In this document: positions 5,816 through 7,757 of the stretch, in pieces
Position numbering within the stretch: position 1 is the stretch's first letter
Layout of the letters: every line of letters begins with the position of its first letter
Source: Candidatus Atribacteria bacterium UBA6251
GTDB taxonomy: Bacteria; Atribacterota; Phoenicimicrobiia; Phoenicimicrobiales; Phoenicimicrobiaceae
DNA: 7,757 nt
Assembly (NCBI GenBank): GCA_002441285.1
Contig: DJVR01000050.1
Span: 1-7,757, forward strand
Reading direction: 5' to 3'
The notes under the pieces: generated by a model
What the model saw: the letters and a program-made list of their open reading frames with translations, nothing else
What the model was told of the DNA's origin: nothing
Databases searched by the model: none
Made by a program: the position numbers and the translations under genes

Positions 5816-7224
5816 CATATAAGGTTAAAGAGATTGCCCGGGTGATTTCTGGAAGAATAATTCAGGGTGATCCAGAAACTATAATTAATAATCTTTCTAT
5901 AGATAGTAGAACTTTGCAACCAGGAGATTTATTTATTGCTATTTCGGGTTTAAATTTTGATGGTCATAATTTTATATCAGAAGCTTGTGCTAAGGGAGCA
6001 AAAGGGGCCATTATTGAAAATAGTAAGAAAGATATTGTATTTAATCAAAAAGGCATAAAGAATAAAGTTTTAATCGAAGTCGAAGATACATTAATTGCAT
6101 TGCAGGTATGGTCAAAATATTATAAAAATATTTTTAATACTTTAAATATTTGTGTAACCGGTAGTAATGGAAAAAGTACTACCAAAGAGTTGATTGCCTA
6201 TTTAATTGGGCAGAAAATACCTCTTTTAAAGACACAAGGAAGTTATAATAATGAAATTGGTATTCCCCTCACTTTACTAAAACTAAACCACTTACACCGA
6301 ATATTAGTTGTAGAAATGGGGATGAGGGGGTTGGGAGAGATTAAGAAGCTTACCGAGCTGGTTACTCCTCACTGGGCAGTAATTACCAATATTGGTGAGG
6401 CACATATTGGTTTATTGGGTTCAAAAGAGAATATTTTTAAAGCAAAGAGTGAATTGTTATACTCTTTAGATGCCAAAGGTTTTGCCTTTTTAAATAAAGA
6501 TGATGCTTACTATTCAAGAATGAAAAAAATAGTAAAGGATAAAAAAGTAGTAAGTTTCAGCTTGAATAATCCCGCTGATTTTATGGCCGATAATGTCCAA
6601 ACAGTTGAGGATAAAGGAATAAGTTTTGAATTAAAGATAAAAAATAAAAAGGTTAAAAAGATATTTTTACCCTTATTAGGTAGGCATAATCTTTATAATG
6701 CCCTAGCTGCAATTGCAGTTTCTTATCAAATGAATTTAGATTTAGATTTAATTGAAAAAGGATTGGCTAATTTTAAACCATTAGCTATGCATCTTCAACT
6801 GATTTCCTTGCCTAATAAAGTAAAAGTGTTAAATGATGCTTATAATGCTAATCCTTTGTCTGTGAAAAAAGCGCTAGAAACTTTAATGGAAGTAAGCGGA
6901 AAAAACCGGAAAATTGTGGTTTTAGGAGATATGTTAGAGTTAGGAAAAAAGGAATATTTTTATCATCACCAGCTAGGTAAGGAAGTTGCCAAATTTCCAA
7001 TTGATATTTTATTTACTATTGGGGAGGGTGGAAGGATAATTGCTCAATCAGCAGAGAGGGAAGGAATGCTTAGAAGAAATATTTTTTCTTATCAAAAGAA
7101 AAGTAAGAAATATTTAATTAGAAAATTAAATCATCTTGTCCAAGCTGGAGATTTTATTCTATTAAAAGGTTCTCGAGATATGCATATGGAAGATATTTTA
7201 AGATTTTGGAAAGAAGATTTTTAG
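5809..7224 (+). CDS. murF: UDP-MurNAc-tripeptide--D-Ala-D-Ala ligase MurF
   Basis: MurF completes the UDP-MurNAc-pentapeptide by ATP-dependent addition of D-Ala-D-Ala in the cytoplasm. The 471 residues contain the N-terminal domain with DSRTLQPGDLF (32-42), the P-loop VTGSNGKSTTKE (116-127), the MurF signature YNNEIGIPLTLL (146-157), VVEMGMRGLGEI (167-178), TNIGEAHIGLLG (193-204), GRHNLYNALAAIA (291-303), NDAYNANPLS (342-351), VLGDMLELG (371-379) and LKGSRDMHMEDI (452-463). Its N-terminal domain visibly resembles that of MurE (PGDLFIAISGLNFDGHNF against QGDLFVCIKGFSFDGHSF), as expected for homologous ligases. Residue 328 is His in AMHLQ, where the family has an invariant Arg (MRLQ/MRME). The start is TTG, with a GGAG only 4 nt upstream and AGAGG further up; it overlaps the murE stop by 7 nt, suggesting coupling. 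Confidence 0.96.
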   Translation: MLAYKVKEIARVISGRIIQGDPETIINNLSIDSRTLQPGDLFIAISGLNFDGHNFISEACAKGAKGAIIENSKKDIVFNQKGIKNKVLIEVEDTLIALQVWSKYYKNIFNTLNICVTGSNGKSTTKELIAYLIGQKIPLLKTQGSYNNEIGIPLTLLKLNHLHRILVVEMGMRGLGEIKKLTELVTPHWAVITNIGEAHIGLLGSKENIFKAKSELLYSLDAKGFAFLNKDDAYYSRMKKIVKDKKVVSFSLNNPADFMADNVQTVEDKGISFELKIKNKKVKKIFLPLLGRHNLYNALAAIAVSYQMNLDLDLIEKGLANFKPLAMHLQLISLPNKVKVLNDAYNANPLSVKKALETLMEVSGKNRKIVVLGDMLELGKKEYFYHHQLGKEVAKFPIDILFTIGEGGRIIAQSAEREGMLRRNIFSYQKKSKKYLIRKLNHLVQAGDFILLKGSRDMHMEDILRFWKEDF

Positions 7225-7247
7225 ATATATAGAAGAGGAGGAAACAA

Positions 7248-7757
7248 GTGGTTAGCTGGGCATTGATCAGTTTTATATCTTTTTTAATTCCTTTTTTAAC
7301 TTTACCTTTTTTAATTAATTTTTTAAAAAAACGTCAAATAGGGCAGAAAATTCGGCAGGAAGGTCCAGATTTGCATCAACATAAAATGGGAACTCCAACT
7401 ATGGGGGGTACTATCATTATCCTTACTTTGCTGATAGTTACTATATTTTGTTGTGAGTACAATAAATATATTTTTTACTCTTTAATTATTACTATTGGTT
7501 TTGGAATAATCGGATTCATAGATGATTTAATAAAATTTTTAAAAGGAAGATCTCTAGGATTATCTACCTGGCAAAAATTAGTTTTACAGATTTTACTTGC
7601 CGGGATAATAGCCTATTCTATTCAGAAGATGACTGATCTAGATGCTAGAATTTATCTACCTTTCTTAAAAAATAGTATAGATTTAGGCTGGTTTTTTTTA
7701 CCTTTTGTTATACTGGTATTGATTAGTTCAGTAAATGCTGTTAATTTAACTGATGGA
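7248..7757 (+). CDS. mraY: Phospho-MurNAc-pentapeptide transferase MraY, N-terminal half
   Basis: MraY is the polytopic membrane enzyme that transfers phospho-MurNAc-pentapeptide from UDP to undecaprenyl phosphate, forming lipid I. The frame is open from a GTG at 7248 through the last base of the window (170 codons), so the 3' half is missing. The GTG follows a perfect AGGAGG (7236-7241) by 6 nt. Family motifs are clear: a hydrophobic first segment (about 4-25), GQKIRQEGPDLHQHKMGTP (32-50) with TMGG right after it, the aspartate pair in GFIDDLIK (89-96) that contributes to the Mg2+ active site, RSLGLSTWQKL (101-111), and SSVNAVNLTDG (160-170), the start of the second catalytic motif, where the window stops. 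The gene begins 23 nt after murF. Confidence 0.97.
   Translation, partial: MVSWALISFISFLIPFLTLPFLINFLKKRQIGQKIRQEGPDLHQHKMGTPTMGGTIIILTLLIVTIFCCEYNKYIFYSLIITIGFGIIGFIDDLIKFLKGRSLGLSTWQKLVLQILLAGIIAYSIQKMTDLDARIYLPFLKNSIDLGWFFLPFVILVLISSVNAVNLTDG

Noticed and set aside
5579..5818. Reverse-strand open frame opposite the end of murE
   Set aside because: Shadow of the murE C-terminal domain in AT-rich sequence, with no ribosome binding site or recognisable motif.

Overview
The window holds the 5' half of a division and cell wall (dcw) cluster from an AT-rich bacterium, preceded by the 3' part of the RNase P RNA gene. All protein genes lie on the + strand in the classical order mraZ, rsmH, ftsL, ftsI/pbp2, murE, murF, mraY (cut by the window end). 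I see no mobile element, CRISPR array, tRNA or cluster unrelated to envelope growth. The base composition, A-rich coding style, strong Shine-Dalgarno sites and TTG/GTG starts fit a low-GC Firmicute-like or deep-branching lineage such as Atribacterota. This is a weak inference and the species is not recognised.

Layout: 1 to about 245 is the 3' part of rnpB (type A fold). It is followed at 253-307 by a 23-bp perfect hairpin ending in a T-run, the likely rnpB terminator. From 308 to 577 lies an AT-rich control region. It carries a series of perfect A/T palindromes, a promoter-like TATACT, and three exact tandem 10-bp copies of AAAGTGGAGT, which look like MraZ operator boxes just upstream of the mraZ start codon. 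Then come mraZ and rsmH (1-nt overlap), ftsL after a 102-bp gap, and ftsI with a TTG start. A 111-bp gap follows, with a good sigma-70-type promoter (TTGAAA, 17 bp, TATACT) in front of murE. murE and murF overlap by 7 nt, and mraY begins 23 nt after murF behind a perfect AGGAGG.

How the genes work together: MraZ is the transcriptional regulator of the cluster and probably of itself through the repeats. RsmH methylates 16S rRNA at C1402. FtsL and FtsI are septal membrane proteins; FtsI is the transpeptidase that cross-links septal peptidoglycan. MurE and MurF add the third amino acid and the D-Ala-D-Ala dipeptide to the UDP-MurNAc peptide. MraY then moves the phospho-MurNAc-pentapeptide to undecaprenyl phosphate, making lipid I.

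The most notable observations are the tandem MraZ boxes; a MurE that keeps its catalytic residues but has both meso-diaminopimelate-contacting arginines replaced by lysines and several family motifs altered; and a MurF with His in place of an Arg that is otherwise invariant in Mur ligases. No wholly new system is evident: this is a core chromosomal region with some unusual details.
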